Source of the DNA: DATBJJ01 sp036556425
Lineage (GTDB): Bacteria; Acidobacteriota; Vicinamibacteria; Vicinamibacterales; 2-12-FULL-66-21
Assembly: GCA_036556425.1 (NCBI GenBank)
Contig: DATBJJ010000006.1
Location: 1-64,000, forward strand
Reading direction: 5' to 3'
Length of the DNA: 64,000 nucleotides
Positions 32,426 through 40,793 of the stretch are shown in pieces. A model generated the notes under the pieces. The model had not been told where the DNA came from and did not search any database. It was given only the letters and a program-made list of their open reading frames with translations. Position numbers and translations under genes: made by a program. Positions within the stretch are counted from its first letter, which is position 1. Each line of letters opens with the position of its first letter.

Positions 32426-32466
32426 GGATTTCGTCGGCGTACGCTTTGACCGAAAGGTATGCGTCG

Positions 32467-33135
32467 ATGAGGAACAGGAAACCGAGTCTGGTGGGCGTGT
32501 TCGTGACGGGGTTGCTCTTCCTTGGTGCCGTCCGCGGCGAGGCCGCACTGATCGATCGCGGCGGCGGACTGATCTACGACGATGTGCTGAACGTGACCTG
32601 GCTGCAGGACGCGCAGTTCGCGCAGACGTCGGGCTACGCCCAGTTCGGCAGGCTGAATTGGGCGGATGCGAATGCGTGGGCGGCGGGACTGGAGTACTAC
32701 GATTCAGTTCGCGGCATCACGTGGAACGACTGGCGTCTGCCGACGACGGTCAACGACCCGAGCTCGCTGGGGTACGACACGAACGGCCTCAACAGCGAGC
32801 TGGCCTACATGTATTACGTGAATCTCGGATACGCGCCGAATCTCGAGCACGATCGCTTCGCGCCGGCGCCGACGTCGAGCAACTACAACCCGTTCGTGAA
32901 TCTCGCGTATCGCGGCTACTGGTCCGAGACCATGGGGCCGCAGGGTCAGGCGTGGATGTTCCACTTCCACTTCGGATCGACCGAGCTCGACGGACCGAAC
33001 GACGAGCAGCGCATCTGGGCCGTGCGCGACGGCGACGTCGCCGCGATTGCCTCGCAGTCCGTGCCGGAGCCGACAACGCTCGCGTTTCTCGGCGTCGGAC
33101 TCGCTGGATTCCTCTCTCGGAAGCGTCGGATCTAA
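32467..33135 (+). CDS. PEP-CTERM protein with DUF1566/Lcl-like domain
   Basis: 222 residues from the ATG at 32467 (GAAAGG upstream; a TTG at 32446 is less likely). Signal peptide SLVGVFVTGLLFLGAVRGEA. The mature part carries DVLNVTWLQDAQFA, NWADANAWAAGL and ITWNDWRLP, the pattern of DUF1566/Lcl C-terminal lectin-like domains. The PEP-CTERM signal is complete (SVPEPTTLAFLGVGLAGF then SRKRRI). It should be exported, cleaved by exosortase and delivered to the surface or EPS matrix. The PEP-CTERM protein at 52290 has the same domain plan. It has its own candidate sigma-54 promoter and upstream element. Confidence 0.88.
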   Translation: MRNRKPSLVGVFVTGLLFLGAVRGEAALIDRGGGLIYDDVLNVTWLQDAQFAQTSGYAQFGRLNWADANAWAAGLEYYDSVRGITWNDWRLPTTVNDPSSLGYDTNGLNSELAYMYYVNLGYAPNLEHDRFAPAPTSSNYNPFVNLAYRGYWSETMGPQGQAWMFHFHFGSTELDGPNDEQRIWAVRDGDVAAIASQSVPEPTTLAFLGVGLAGFLSRKRRI

Positions 33136-33248
33136 TCCCCGCAAGGCCTCCGAAACACAACCACCCAAGCGCTCGGCCGGCGTTCCGAGAGATGTCGGTG
33201 ATACCATTCCGCCGGGCTCGGGTTTCTCGTACCGCGCAAGGCGATGCT

Positions 33249-33683
33249 ATGTCAGGTCTGAAGAACCGAATCGCCAGATGGCGGCTGCAGCTGCAGGCCG
33301 TGCTGTGCTGCCATATTCCGCGCCGCTATCTGAAGACGGTCCGGTTTCCGCACCCGATGGGGATCGTGATCGGCGACGGCGTTCGCATCGGCCGCGACGT
33401 GCGAATCTATCAGAACGTCACGATCGGCCTCACGGAGAATCTCGTGGGGGCGCGGCCCGAGGACTATCCCACGATCGAGGACGAAGTGTTCATCTACGCC
33501 GGCGCGGTGATCTTCGGCGCGATCACCATCGGCGCGCGGTCGATCGTCGGCGCGAACGCCGTCATCAGCCGCGACATCCCGCCGGATTCGATCGCGTACG
33601 GATACAACCAGTTCAGGCCGCGGAGCGCGAAGAGCGAAGGGGAGCGGCCGCGAATCGCGGAACGCGCGGTCAAATCGGGCTGA
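33249..33683 (+). CDS. Left-handed beta-helix (hexapeptide) acyltransferase, serine-acetyltransferase-like
   Basis: 144 residues. Start ATG at 33249 with AAGGCG upstream. Hexapeptide repeats: IGDGVRIGRDVRIYQNVTIG, then VFIYAGAVIFGAITIGARSIVGANAVI. The order with GIVIGDG and NVTIG resembles the C-terminal half of serine O-acetyltransferase (CysE) and EPS acetyltransferases; the N-terminal CysE helical domain is missing, so EPS or sugar O-acetylation is more likely than cysteine synthesis. Acetyl-CoA is the expected donor. Its end overlaps the convergent methyltransferase by 14 bases. Confidence 0.85.
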   Translation: MSGLKNRIARWRLQLQAVLCCHIPRRYLKTVRFPHPMGIVIGDGVRIGRDVRIYQNVTIGLTENLVGARPEDYPTIEDEVFIYAGAVIFGAITIGARSIVGANAVISRDIPPDSIAYGYNQFRPRSAKSEGERPRIAERAVKSG

Positions 33684-34461
33684 GCGGGCGGCTCATCCCT
33701 TTCAGCCTCGGTCCGGCCGCGCTCCGAATGCGGCGCGCGCGCTCGTCCGCCGTAGCGGGGCCGTTCATGAACACGCTGCAGATCCATCCCTTCGACGAAT
33801 GCCCGATGCGCGTCTCGTCGAAGAGCGTGTAGCGCTCCTGCAGCTCCTTGAGAATCGCGCACGCCCGGTACGATCCCTCGAACGTCGACACGATGATCAT
33901 GCCCTGATCGTTCAGGGAGTTCATGCAGCGATCGATGACGGCGAGCGGCGAGTCGAGATAGTAGAGCGATTCGTTGAAGATGATCGCGTCGAAGCGCTCT
34001 CGAGGCTCGTACGAGTTCGCGTCCGCGCAGACGAACATCGTCCGCTCGTCCTGCTCCGCGGCGAGTAATTGCTGCGCGGCGGCCGAGAGATCGACGCCGA
34101 CGTAGCGCGCGTAGCCGTACGGACGGTAGCGGCGAAACAGCAGCCCTTCACCGCAGCCGACGTCGAGAATCGCGGGATTGGGCTTGAGGAATTGCAGGTA
34201 GCCGGTGATGATGCTGTAGCGCGGCAGCTCGTCGAGCTGCTGCAAGTACGACCACTTCCCTGTCTGGTACTGACGCTCCCAGACGTCCTTCGACACGGGC
34301 GTGTCGCCCAAGCCGTGGTGACGCTCCCACTGCGCGATCTTGCGGCCCATCGCCGCGCCAAAAGGAAGGTTGCGGCCGAAGAGATACCGATAGTAGGTCC
34401 GATAGACGGTGCGTACGGCCTTACGCACAAGACGATCGTACAGTCCTCGTTTGGACTTCAT
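33670..34461 (-). CDS. SAM-dependent methyltransferase
   Basis: 263 residues. Class I Rossmann methyltransferase: motif I AILDVGCGEGLLFRRY around residue 100, motif II YVGVDLSAAAQQLL, motif IV FDAIIFNESLYYLDSP, and post-I features typical of small-molecule or sugar methylation enzymes. The N-terminal 70 residues are basic and may carry the acceptor-binding part. It is separated from the 29-kb minus operon by 183 bases and probably has its own promoter there. Converges with the acetyltransferase. Target unknown; an EPS sugar or lipid-linked intermediate is likely from context. Confidence 0.87.
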   Translation of the reverse strand: MKSKRGLYDRLVRKAVRTVYRTYYRYLFGRNLPFGAAMGRKIAQWERHHGLGDTPVSKDVWERQYQTGKWSYLQQLDELPRYSIITGYLQFLKPNPAILDVGCGEGLLFRRYRPYGYARYVGVDLSAAAQQLLAAEQDERTMFVCADANSYEPRERFDAIIFNESLYYLDSPLAVIDRCMNSLNDQGMIIVSTFEGSYRACAILKELQERYTLFDETRIGHSSKGWICSVFMNGPATADERARRIRSAAGPRLKGMSRPLSPI

Positions 34462-34554
34462 CGCTCAGCTGCTGGGCGCAGGTCAGCATAACGCAGATTT
34501 CGTCACACACATCACCGCATTGCATTTTTTTTCATACAAACAGACGTCCACTAC

Positions 34555-34571
34555 CGCGCACAGTGTGCGCG
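34555..34571. repeat. Perfect 17-base inverted repeat
   Basis: CGCGCACA and TGTGCGCG flank a single G. It lies 94 bases upstream of the methyltransferase start and 74 bases past the end of the long minus-strand operon. The near-zero loop favours a protein-binding operator over an RNA hairpin. The gap also holds a run of eight Ts (on +), which would be As in minus-strand RNA, so no operon terminator is evident here. Confidence 0.45.
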
Positions 34572-34644
34572 TGGGCGCGCCTATACGCGAAACGAAAACG
34601 TCGAACGAGAATCGTAAGCTACGCGGGTAGTCTAGACGCGGTCA

Positions 34645-35634
34645 CTAGGCGGGACTTTCGGCGGGCTGGAGCGTAGGTCGAACGGCCAGGTCGGACGCGT
34701 AGTGCTTGGCGAGCCAGCGGTTCGACACGTCCAGTAGCTCTCGCTGCCATTCGGTGAGCGACAGCACATGATTCGCGTGCTCGATCACGTGCACGTCGTA
34801 GAGCGCGGGAAGCGCCGCCAGCTTCTCGCGATGACGCGCGACGAATTTCTCCTCGAACTCCCACTGCAATCGATCCGTGCCGCCGAAGACGAGCAGCATC
34901 GGACGCTTCGTCGAGAGCATGTTGAAGAACGCCGGCGGAAAGAGCGGGTTCGCGTTGTCCTTCTCGGGAGGCGGCGCGGCCTCGCCAGCCGGCGGCTTCG
35001 CGAAACGCTGCTTCAGGGGCTCCGAGAGGAACCGCCAGATCAATCGATAATCGCTCTTGAGCGTCAGGAGGCGCATCCACGCCTGCGGGCTCAAGAGGCG
35101 CCCGATGTACTTGCGTCGGGTTGCCTGAAGCTGTCCCGTGGTCATGTAGAGCGAGGCGTCCGCGGATGATGCCGCGAGCACCGCCGTGATGCCGAGTCCC
35201 AGGAGTCCCGCCACGCGCGCGTCGCGTCCGCCGGCGAGGAGGCCCGTGATCGCGCCGCCGCACAGGCCCGAGAGGATGAAGCGCTTCGTCCCGTACTCCG
35301 TCCCCATCCAATCCATCGCGTCGATCGTGTCGTCGACGAATCGACCCACTTCGATATGGTTGTACACGTCGCGCAGCAGCTCCTCGCGGAGCGTCCCCTC
35401 GGAGTCTCCCAGGCCGAAGAAGTCGAATCGCAGTACGGGGATTCCCATGCGGACGAACTCGTCGGTCATGCGGCGGTAGAGGCCCTGCGGGCCGACGCGC
35501 ATCTTGACGCCGGGCGAGAGCAGCATGACGGCGAGATCGGTTCGCGCGCCCTGCGGCGTGTGCATGACGCCAAACAGCCGCAGCCCGCTGCGATTCGTAA
35601 AGCAAACTGGTGTTTGTTGATCCATAGAGTTCAC
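34645..35634 (-). CDS. Alpha/beta hydrolase, exosortase-system type, Cys nucleophile
   Basis: 329 residues. Alpha/beta hydrolase fold: oxyanion region VMLLSPGVKMRVGP, FDFFGLGDSEG, nucleophile elbow LSGLCGGAITG, later acid LLVFGGTDRLQWE and His in IEHANHVLSLTEW. The elbow has Cys where serine hydrolases have Ser, as also seen in exosortase-associated hydrolases (type 1). Role: perhaps thioester or ester hydrolysis linked to the acyl-CoA ligase of the locus, or editing of EPS acyl groups. Last gene of the minus operon, 5 bases after the VOC-family gene. Confidence 0.85.
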   Translation of the reverse strand: MNSMDQQTPVCFTNRSGLRLFGVMHTPQGARTDLAVMLLSPGVKMRVGPQGLYRRMTDEFVRMGIPVLRFDFFGLGDSEGTLREELLRDVYNHIEVGRFVDDTIDAMDWMGTEYGTKRFILSGLCGGAITGLLAGGRDARVAGLLGLGITAVLAASSADASLYMTTGQLQATRRKYIGRLLSPQAWMRLLTLKSDYRLIWRFLSEPLKQRFAKPPAGEAAPPPEKDNANPLFPPAFFNMLSTKRPMLLVFGGTDRLQWEFEEKFVARHREKLAALPALYDVHVIEHANHVLSLTEWQRELLDVSNRWLAKHYASDLAVRPTLQPAESPA

Positions 35635-35639
35635 GCAAT

Positions 35640-36056
35640 TCAGGTCACACGTCCGCGACGCTCGTCGGTGTCGATCAGCTCGACGCTCACGCCCATCCCC
35701 AGATACAGAAACGCGATCAAATGATCGTCGAACGCCTCGCCGGGCGCGGGCTGCGCGGTCACGCGGACGCCGCGCGCCGCGAGGTCTGCGGTCGACGCGG
35801 CGACGTCAGCCACTTTGAAGCACACGTGATGGAGGCCGCCGCCCTTGCGGACCGCATCCCACAACGGGGAATCCGCGTCCGATGGTTCGATCAACTTGAT
35901 GTCGATCGAGCCGTCCTTGCCGAGGAACAGCACCGTGACCTTCTGCCGGGTGTTGGTGACCTTTTCCGTCTTCCGCGCGTAGCCGAGCAGCGGGCACAAA
36001 CGGTCCGCAGCCGCATCGACCGAGCGAACCGCGACGGCAATGTGATCGATGTGCAT
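35640..36056 (-). CDS. VOC/glyoxalase-family protein, methylmalonyl-CoA epimerase-like
   Basis: 138 residues. Paired beta-alpha-beta-beta-beta modules: IDHIAVAVRSVDAAADRLCP at the start with a metal-ligand His, and GGLHHVCFKVADV in the second half, then GVSVELID with a Glu ligand. The IEPSDADSPLW segment is like methylmalonyl-CoA epimerases. In this operon, an isomerase or a dioxygenase acting on a CoA- or sugar-linked precursor is also possible. Start ATG at 36056, 8 bases after the methyltransferase. Confidence 0.82.
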   Translation of the reverse strand: MHIDHIAVAVRSVDAAADRLCPLLGYARKTEKVTNTRQKVTVLFLGKDGSIDIKLIEPSDADSPLWDAVRKGGGLHHVCFKVADVAASTADLAARGVRVTAQPAPGEAFDDHLIAFLYLGMGVSVELIDTDERRGRVT

Positions 36057-36064
36057 CGGCTCGA

Positions 36065-37015
36065 TCAGTGCTTGACCGGCTTGTTGGAGGCGATCGCGAC
36101 CGTGAGGCACTCGGGCCCCAGGCCGACGAAGCCGAGCGCATGGCGGATCGTCGCGATCGCCGACTCGATGACGTTGCCGCCCTTCAACGCCTTCCTGATG
36201 CGCAGGCGGTTGTACGGATCGACGGTGCTGAAGCGCGCGATGTCGAAGCCGGCCTCGTGCAGCATCGCGACGACCGATCGCTTGTTGAAATAGAACAGAT
36301 GCTGGTTCTGGAATCCAAGCACGGTGAATCCGGTCCGCTTCCCGCGCGACTTCTGCATCTTGTGCCACAGGTATTTCGGCGACTCGACGAGCGCGCGATA
36401 GAAGGGATTGAAGAACAGATCGGAGTTGGGGTGGCGCAGGAGCAGCGCCCCGCCGGGCGGCAGCATGCGGCGAATCTTGTGCAGCACCGCCATCGGTTCC
36501 GCGAGGTGCTCGATGACGTTCAAGAGCAGCACGGCGTCGAAGGACGCGTCGGGAATGTCGATGTCCTCCATGCGGCCGTAGAGCATCTGTCCCTTGAACT
36601 TCTTGCGGTTCGCCGAGTCCGCGAACTCGACGCCGGTCGCGGCGATCCCCTTCTCTTCCAGGTACGCGAGAAAGTCGCCCGTGCCACAGCCAATCTCGAG
36701 CACCTTGTTGAGCCGCGCGCACTTCTCGGCCAACGTCGCGTGGAAGTGCTCCATGAGCACGGGGTTGTTGTTCGTCGAGTCCTCGTAGACGTCGTAGTTG
36801 TAGATGTGGTGCAGATCGCGAAGATCCGGCATCGGGTTGAGATACCGCAGGCCGCATTCGCTGCACTCGACGATTTTCAGCCTGCCGCCGAAGACTTCGT
36901 TCTCGGGCAGCGATTTGATCATCTGATCCGCGCGAACCGTTTCAGCGGTCTTGCGCGCGCAGAACGTGCACTGCGTCGTCGTCGTTCGGAGTGTTGTCCT
37001 TGTGCTCGTTTCCAT
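36065..37015 (-). CDS. SAM-dependent methyltransferase with N-terminal zinc ribbon
   Basis: 316 residues. The N-terminus has two CxxC pairs (QCTFCARKT and IVECSECGLRYLNPMP), a zinc ribbon found in many sugar C- or O-methyltransferases. The SAM domain follows: VLEIGCGTGDFLAYLE, ATGVEFADSANR, FDAVLLLNVIEHLAEP, and RMLPPGGALLLRHPN. The C-terminal part around QNQHLFYFNKRSVVAMLHEAGF is typical of the methyltransf_12/23 type. Probable role: methylating a nucleotide sugar or EPS residue. The start directly abuts the stop of the PaaK-like gene. Confidence 0.9.
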   Translation of the reverse strand: METSTRTTLRTTTTQCTFCARKTAETVRADQMIKSLPENEVFGGRLKIVECSECGLRYLNPMPDLRDLHHIYNYDVYEDSTNNNPVLMEHFHATLAEKCARLNKVLEIGCGTGDFLAYLEEKGIAATGVEFADSANRKKFKGQMLYGRMEDIDIPDASFDAVLLLNVIEHLAEPMAVLHKIRRMLPPGGALLLRHPNSDLFFNPFYRALVESPKYLWHKMQKSRGKRTGFTVLGFQNQHLFYFNKRSVVAMLHEAGFDIARFSTVDPYNRLRIRKALKGGNVIESAIATIRHALGFVGLGPECLTVAIASNKPVKH

Positions 37016-38422
37016 TCAAATCCCCAGGGGTACGTGTGAGATGACCCACTTGAACTTGCCGTTCTTCGATGTCTCCAGGCGATCCACCATCTGCACGTCG
37101 ATCGTCACGTCGGCGCCGAGCCGCGCCGCGAGCTCGGTGATCAAGTGGTGCGTGTGCGCGGGCGTATACGCGGGACCGGCGACGATCCTGACCGTCACCG
37201 CGTTTCGCGCCGTCTGGACGATCTGCGATCCCTCGATGCAGTCGAGCGGCTTGAAGGGATGCGTGAGCACGGACGGAGAAATCAGCCGGCCGTCGCCGAG
37301 CGTCAGCACGTCCTCCGCCTTCGTCGTCACATCGTCCATCAAGTCGAGCGCGCGGCCGCACGCGCACGCGCCCGTCCTGAGCGACGTCATATCGTTCGTG
37401 ACGTAGCGGATGAGCGGCATCGCCTTGTTGTGCAGCGTCGTGCCGACGAGTTTCCCCACCGTTCCGCGCGGCACTGGACGGCCGGCCGGATCGGTGACTT
37501 CGGCGATCCCGTACTCCATCGCGAGGTGATGGCCCTGGTGCCGCTCGCACTCGTGCGAGAAGACGACGCGCTCCGCGAGCGCGTAGTAGTCGAACACCGG
37601 GCACCGGAAGCTTTCCTCGATCGTCTTCCGCTGAAAGTCGTAGAGCGTTTCGGACGATGTAATTGCGGCGCGCAGCGGAAACGTTTTGCCGACAGACTGC
37701 AGATACTTGGCGAGGAGATAGAGCGTCGACGGATAGCCGTCGAGCACCGCCGGCGCAAAGTCGGTCAGCGCCTCGAAGTACGCGGGCAGGTTTGTCCTCG
37801 AGAGGTGGAACGACGACAGCAGGAGCTGATTCTGCAGCCGGTTCAACCGCCAGAACGGCGCCGCCCGCTGGTCCAGCGGCACGATCACGTTGCCGCGCGC
37901 GACGGCCACGCGGTCGCCGTCGCGGCCGAACTTGCATCCGGCCCACCGGTAGTGGCGATCGAAGACGGCGTACGTCATCCACACGGTGTCGCGGTCGTAG
38001 CCGACCGTCAACGGCGTGCCGGTCGTTCCGCTCGTGTGTCCTGTCCGCATCGCCCTTCGCGATACGGTCCGCGATCGGAGATCGTCGAAATGCGTGCGGA
38101 TGTCGTCGCGCGTCAACACGGGAATCTTCGGCAGATCCTCGCGTGTTCGAATGTCCCGCGGCGTGAGCTTCGCCTCGTCGAATCGGCGGCGATAGAAGGG
38201 AACCGTGTCGTACGCGTGCGTGACGATCTGGCGGAGTTGCTCGTCCTGATACGCCTCGAGGTCGCCGCGGGAAAACCACTCTGTCTTCGCGAGCAGATCG
38301 CGGAACTCGGGATAGCGGCCCCCGTATCGTTCGCGCTCGAGCAGCGCGCTGAACCCCGTCAGCATCAGGTTCTGGCCCCAAATGGGCGCCCTTCGATACA
38401 GCTCCGCGGCGTAGCGGTTCAT
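37016..38422 (-). CDS. PaaK/CapK-family adenylate-forming ligase
   Basis: 468 residues. A member of the phenylacetate-CoA ligase/CapK group: AMP-binding P-loop MRTGHTSGTTGTPLTVG, ITSSETLYDFQRKTIEESF, YYALAERVVFSHECE, and YVTNDMTSLRTGACACGR near the C-terminal hinge, with a CxCG zinc-like pair. CapK-type proteins occur in many capsule/EPS loci, with unproven substrates; an aryl or amino acid used to decorate the polysaccharide is possible. The last residues SKNGKFKWVISHVPLGI contain the conserved C-terminal Lys region. Overlaps the next gene upstream by 4 bases. Confidence 0.88.
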   Translation of the reverse strand: MNRYAAELYRRAPIWGQNLMLTGFSALLERERYGGRYPEFRDLLAKTEWFSRGDLEAYQDEQLRQIVTHAYDTVPFYRRRFDEAKLTPRDIRTREDLPKIPVLTRDDIRTHFDDLRSRTVSRRAMRTGHTSGTTGTPLTVGYDRDTVWMTYAVFDRHYRWAGCKFGRDGDRVAVARGNVIVPLDQRAAPFWRLNRLQNQLLLSSFHLSRTNLPAYFEALTDFAPAVLDGYPSTLYLLAKYLQSVGKTFPLRAAITSSETLYDFQRKTIEESFRCPVFDYYALAERVVFSHECERHQGHHLAMEYGIAEVTDPAGRPVPRGTVGKLVGTTLHNKAMPLIRYVTNDMTSLRTGACACGRALDLMDDVTTKAEDVLTLGDGRLISPSVLTHPFKPLDCIEGSQIVQTARNAVTVRIVAGPAYTPAHTHHLITELAARLGADVTIDVQMVDRLETSKNGKFKWVISHVPLGI

Positions 38423-39648
38423 CGTGCGCGCCTTCCCGTGTCCATGGCCTTGCGATATGCGTCGAGCAGCTGGCATCCAACGACGCGCCAGGCGTAGCGC
38501 TGCTCCACGAGCGTCCGCGCCGCGCCTCCGAGCGTCCGCCGCTTCGTGCGGTCGTCGAGCAGCGTCGACACCGACTGTGCGAACGTCTCCGGCGTGTCCG
38601 CGACGATCAGATGCTCGCCGTGCCGCACGTCGATGCCTTCGCATCCGATCGACGTCGAAACGAGCGCCTTCCCCATCGCCATCGCGTCGAGCACCTTCAA
38701 CCGCGTACCCCCGCCGACGCGGAGCGGCACCACATACACCGCCGCCTGGCGGACGAATGGGCGGATGTCGTTCACGTAGCCCGTCACGATGACGCGCGGA
38801 TCCTTGGCGGCAAGCGCGGCGAGCTCCTTCGGGGGGTCCTGGCCTACTGCAAAGAAACGAACGTCTGGCGTGTTCTGAACGATGCGCGGCCAGATCTCGT
38901 TCAGGAAATACATGACGGCATCGCGATTGGCGAACATGTTCATGCCGCCGGTGTAGATCATCGCGGGCGTTTCACCGTCCGGATCGGGCGAGAAGTAGTC
39001 CACGTCCACGCCGTTCGGGACGACCGCGGTCCGCACGCCGGGCACGCGATCGAGGAGCGTCTTCTCGTCGTGCTCGGACATCAGAATGTTGATGTCGAAC
39101 GCCGGCGACATCGTGCCTTCGTACGATTGGAGCTTTCGCGTCTCACGCTGGAGGAACTGCCGAGCGAAGGGCCTCTGCTCCACCTGGGCCCGGCGCTCCA
39201 TCAACATCGATTCGATGTTGTGGTGCGTCAGCACCGTCGGCACGCCGTTGCCGGACGCGAACTGGCCGAGCGCGATCGTGTCCACGTGCAGCAGGTCGAA
39301 GCGATCCGTCTTCAGCGCGCCAGACACTCGCTGCTGAAAGGCCTTCGAGCGATGGGCGATCACGCTGAACGGCGCGGACGAGCAGGCACTCGCCGCGAGC
39401 GCCGCCAGGACGTGCGCGCGCGAGGCTTTCGGCCACAGCGGAAAGTACTCGACCTTCTCGCAGAAGCCGCCGAGCACGCGCCGGCTCTCCTCCAGCGACT
39501 CCGCAGTCGGGAGCACGTCCGGATGGATGAACGCCAGCAAGTGCACGCTCGCCGAGCGGCCGAGCTCGCGCAGCAAGTTGAACCCACGCTGCAGCACGCC
39601 GCCGTGAGGCGGGTACGGAACGATTTGGGAGAGGAACAGGACCTTCAC
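38419..39648 (-). CDS. GT4 glycosyltransferase, PEP-CTERM/exosortase-system type
   Basis: 409 residues from the GTG at 39648, which overlaps the stop of the upstream gene (GTGA). GT-B fold: N-terminal VLFLSQIVPYPPHGGVLQRG, VLTHHNIESMLMERRA, and the donor-binding half VVPNGVDVDYFSPD, AMIYTGGMNMFANRDAVM, VVPLRVGGGTRLKVLDAMAM. The combination resembles the sugar transferases tied to exosortase loci (stp1-like). It adds a sugar to the lipid-linked repeat unit. Confidence 0.9.
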   Translation of the reverse strand: MKVLFLSQIVPYPPHGGVLQRGFNLLRELGRSASVHLLAFIHPDVLPTAESLEESRRVLGGFCEKVEYFPLWPKASRAHVLAALAASACSSAPFSVIAHRSKAFQQRVSGALKTDRFDLLHVDTIALGQFASGNGVPTVLTHHNIESMLMERRAQVEQRPFARQFLQRETRKLQSYEGTMSPAFDINILMSEHDEKTLLDRVPGVRTAVVPNGVDVDYFSPDPDGETPAMIYTGGMNMFANRDAVMYFLNEIWPRIVQNTPDVRFFAVGQDPPKELAALAAKDPRVIVTGYVNDIRPFVRQAAVYVVPLRVGGGTRLKVLDAMAMGKALVSTSIGCEGIDVRHGEHLIVADTPETFAQSVSTLLDDRTKRRTLGGAARTLVEQRYAWRVVGCQLLDAYRKAMDTGRRAR

Positions 39649-40793
39649 TGAAGCGCTTCGAGATACGCGCGCTCGTACGCGGACGTCATGTGCTGCACGG
39701 TGAAGTTGTCTCGCCAGCGGGCGCGGCCGGCCGCGCCGAATCGCTGGCGCAGCGCGGGATCGTCGACGAGGCGGCCGAGCGCCGCCGCCATCCCGTCGAC
39801 GTCTCGCGGATTGCACAGGAGACCGGTGACGCCATCCGCAACGACGTGCGGATTCTCGCCGACTCGCGTCGCGACGATGGGCTTTCCAGCGGCCATCGCC
39901 TCGAGGATCACCATCGACATGGCTTCCCAGAGCGACGGCTGGAAGAAGATGTCGAACGCCGGCAGCGCTCGATGCGCGGCGTTGGTGATCCATCCCGTGA
40001 ACGTCACGATGTCCTCGAGGCCGAGCTCCCGGCGCATCTCTTCGAGCGGCGCCTTCAGCTCACCGTCGCCGACGATTACGAAGCGCACGCGCTTGCCGGC
40101 ACCCTTCAACTTCTGCGCGACGCGCAGGAGATCGGTCAGCCCCTTCTGCTCGATGAGCGTCGCCAGCGTGCCGATGACGATGCGATCGGAAGCCGAGAAC
40201 CGTGCGCGCAGGTCGGGATCGCCCGAGCCGTTCGATCCATCCACGCCGTTCCAGACAGTGCCGATTGAAGAATCGCGGAACCCGAAGACCTTCCGGAGCT
40301 GCTGACGCTGCACCTCGCCGACCGCATAGATCCGGGTCGCGATCCTCGAGCAGATCCGCTCCATCCACATGATCCGCGTGCGCGTGTTCGGATAGTTGCC
40401 GAAGTGGAACGTGTGCACCAGCTTCAGCCGCGGCCGAAACAGCAGCTTGCACATCGCAACGTCGAACAGACCCTGCGTCGTGTGCGTGTGGACGACGTCG
40501 ATGTCGCGGGACTGAATGAGCTTCAGCATCTTCCGCGAGCTGAGATAGTCGACCTCGCCGTTGGGATTGAACAGGCTCACGATGTCCACGCCGGCATTCG
40601 CGAGCTCGTCGCCGATCTGGCCGCGCGACTTCAAGTGGCACACCGTCACCTTGAACCGCGACGGATCGAGCGACAGCGCGAGGTGGCGGATCACGGTCTC
40701 GGCTCCGCCAATCCAGAGGCCCGAGGCGACGATGAGCAGATTCACTTTCCGGCCGGATCCCACGACATCCGGAGCCGCCGCGACCGCCGTCAT
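39645..40793 (-). CDS. GT4 family glycosyltransferase
   Basis: 382 residues. GT-B family 4: LLIVASGLWIGGAETVIRHL, DVVHTHTTQGLFDVAMC, WNGVDGSNGSGDPDLRARF, and the donor site WEAMSMVILEAMAAGKPIVA with the E-x7-E motif. No membrane segments. Expected to transfer a sugar from a nucleotide donor to an EPS intermediate. Overlaps the polymerase gene upstream by 4 bases (ATGA) and the next GT4 by 4. Confidence 0.92.
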   Translation of the reverse strand: MTAVAAAPDVVGSGRKVNLLIVASGLWIGGAETVIRHLALSLDPSRFKVTVCHLKSRGQIGDELANAGVDIVSLFNPNGEVDYLSSRKMLKLIQSRDIDVVHTHTTQGLFDVAMCKLLFRPRLKLVHTFHFGNYPNTRTRIMWMERICSRIATRIYAVGEVQRQQLRKVFGFRDSSIGTVWNGVDGSNGSGDPDLRARFSASDRIVIGTLATLIEQKGLTDLLRVAQKLKGAGKRVRFVIVGDGELKAPLEEMRRELGLEDIVTFTGWITNAAHRALPAFDIFFQPSLWEAMSMVILEAMAAGKPIVATRVGENPHVVADGVTGLLCNPRDVDGMAAALGRLVDDPALRQRFGAAGRARWRDNFTVQHMTSAYERAYLEALQ

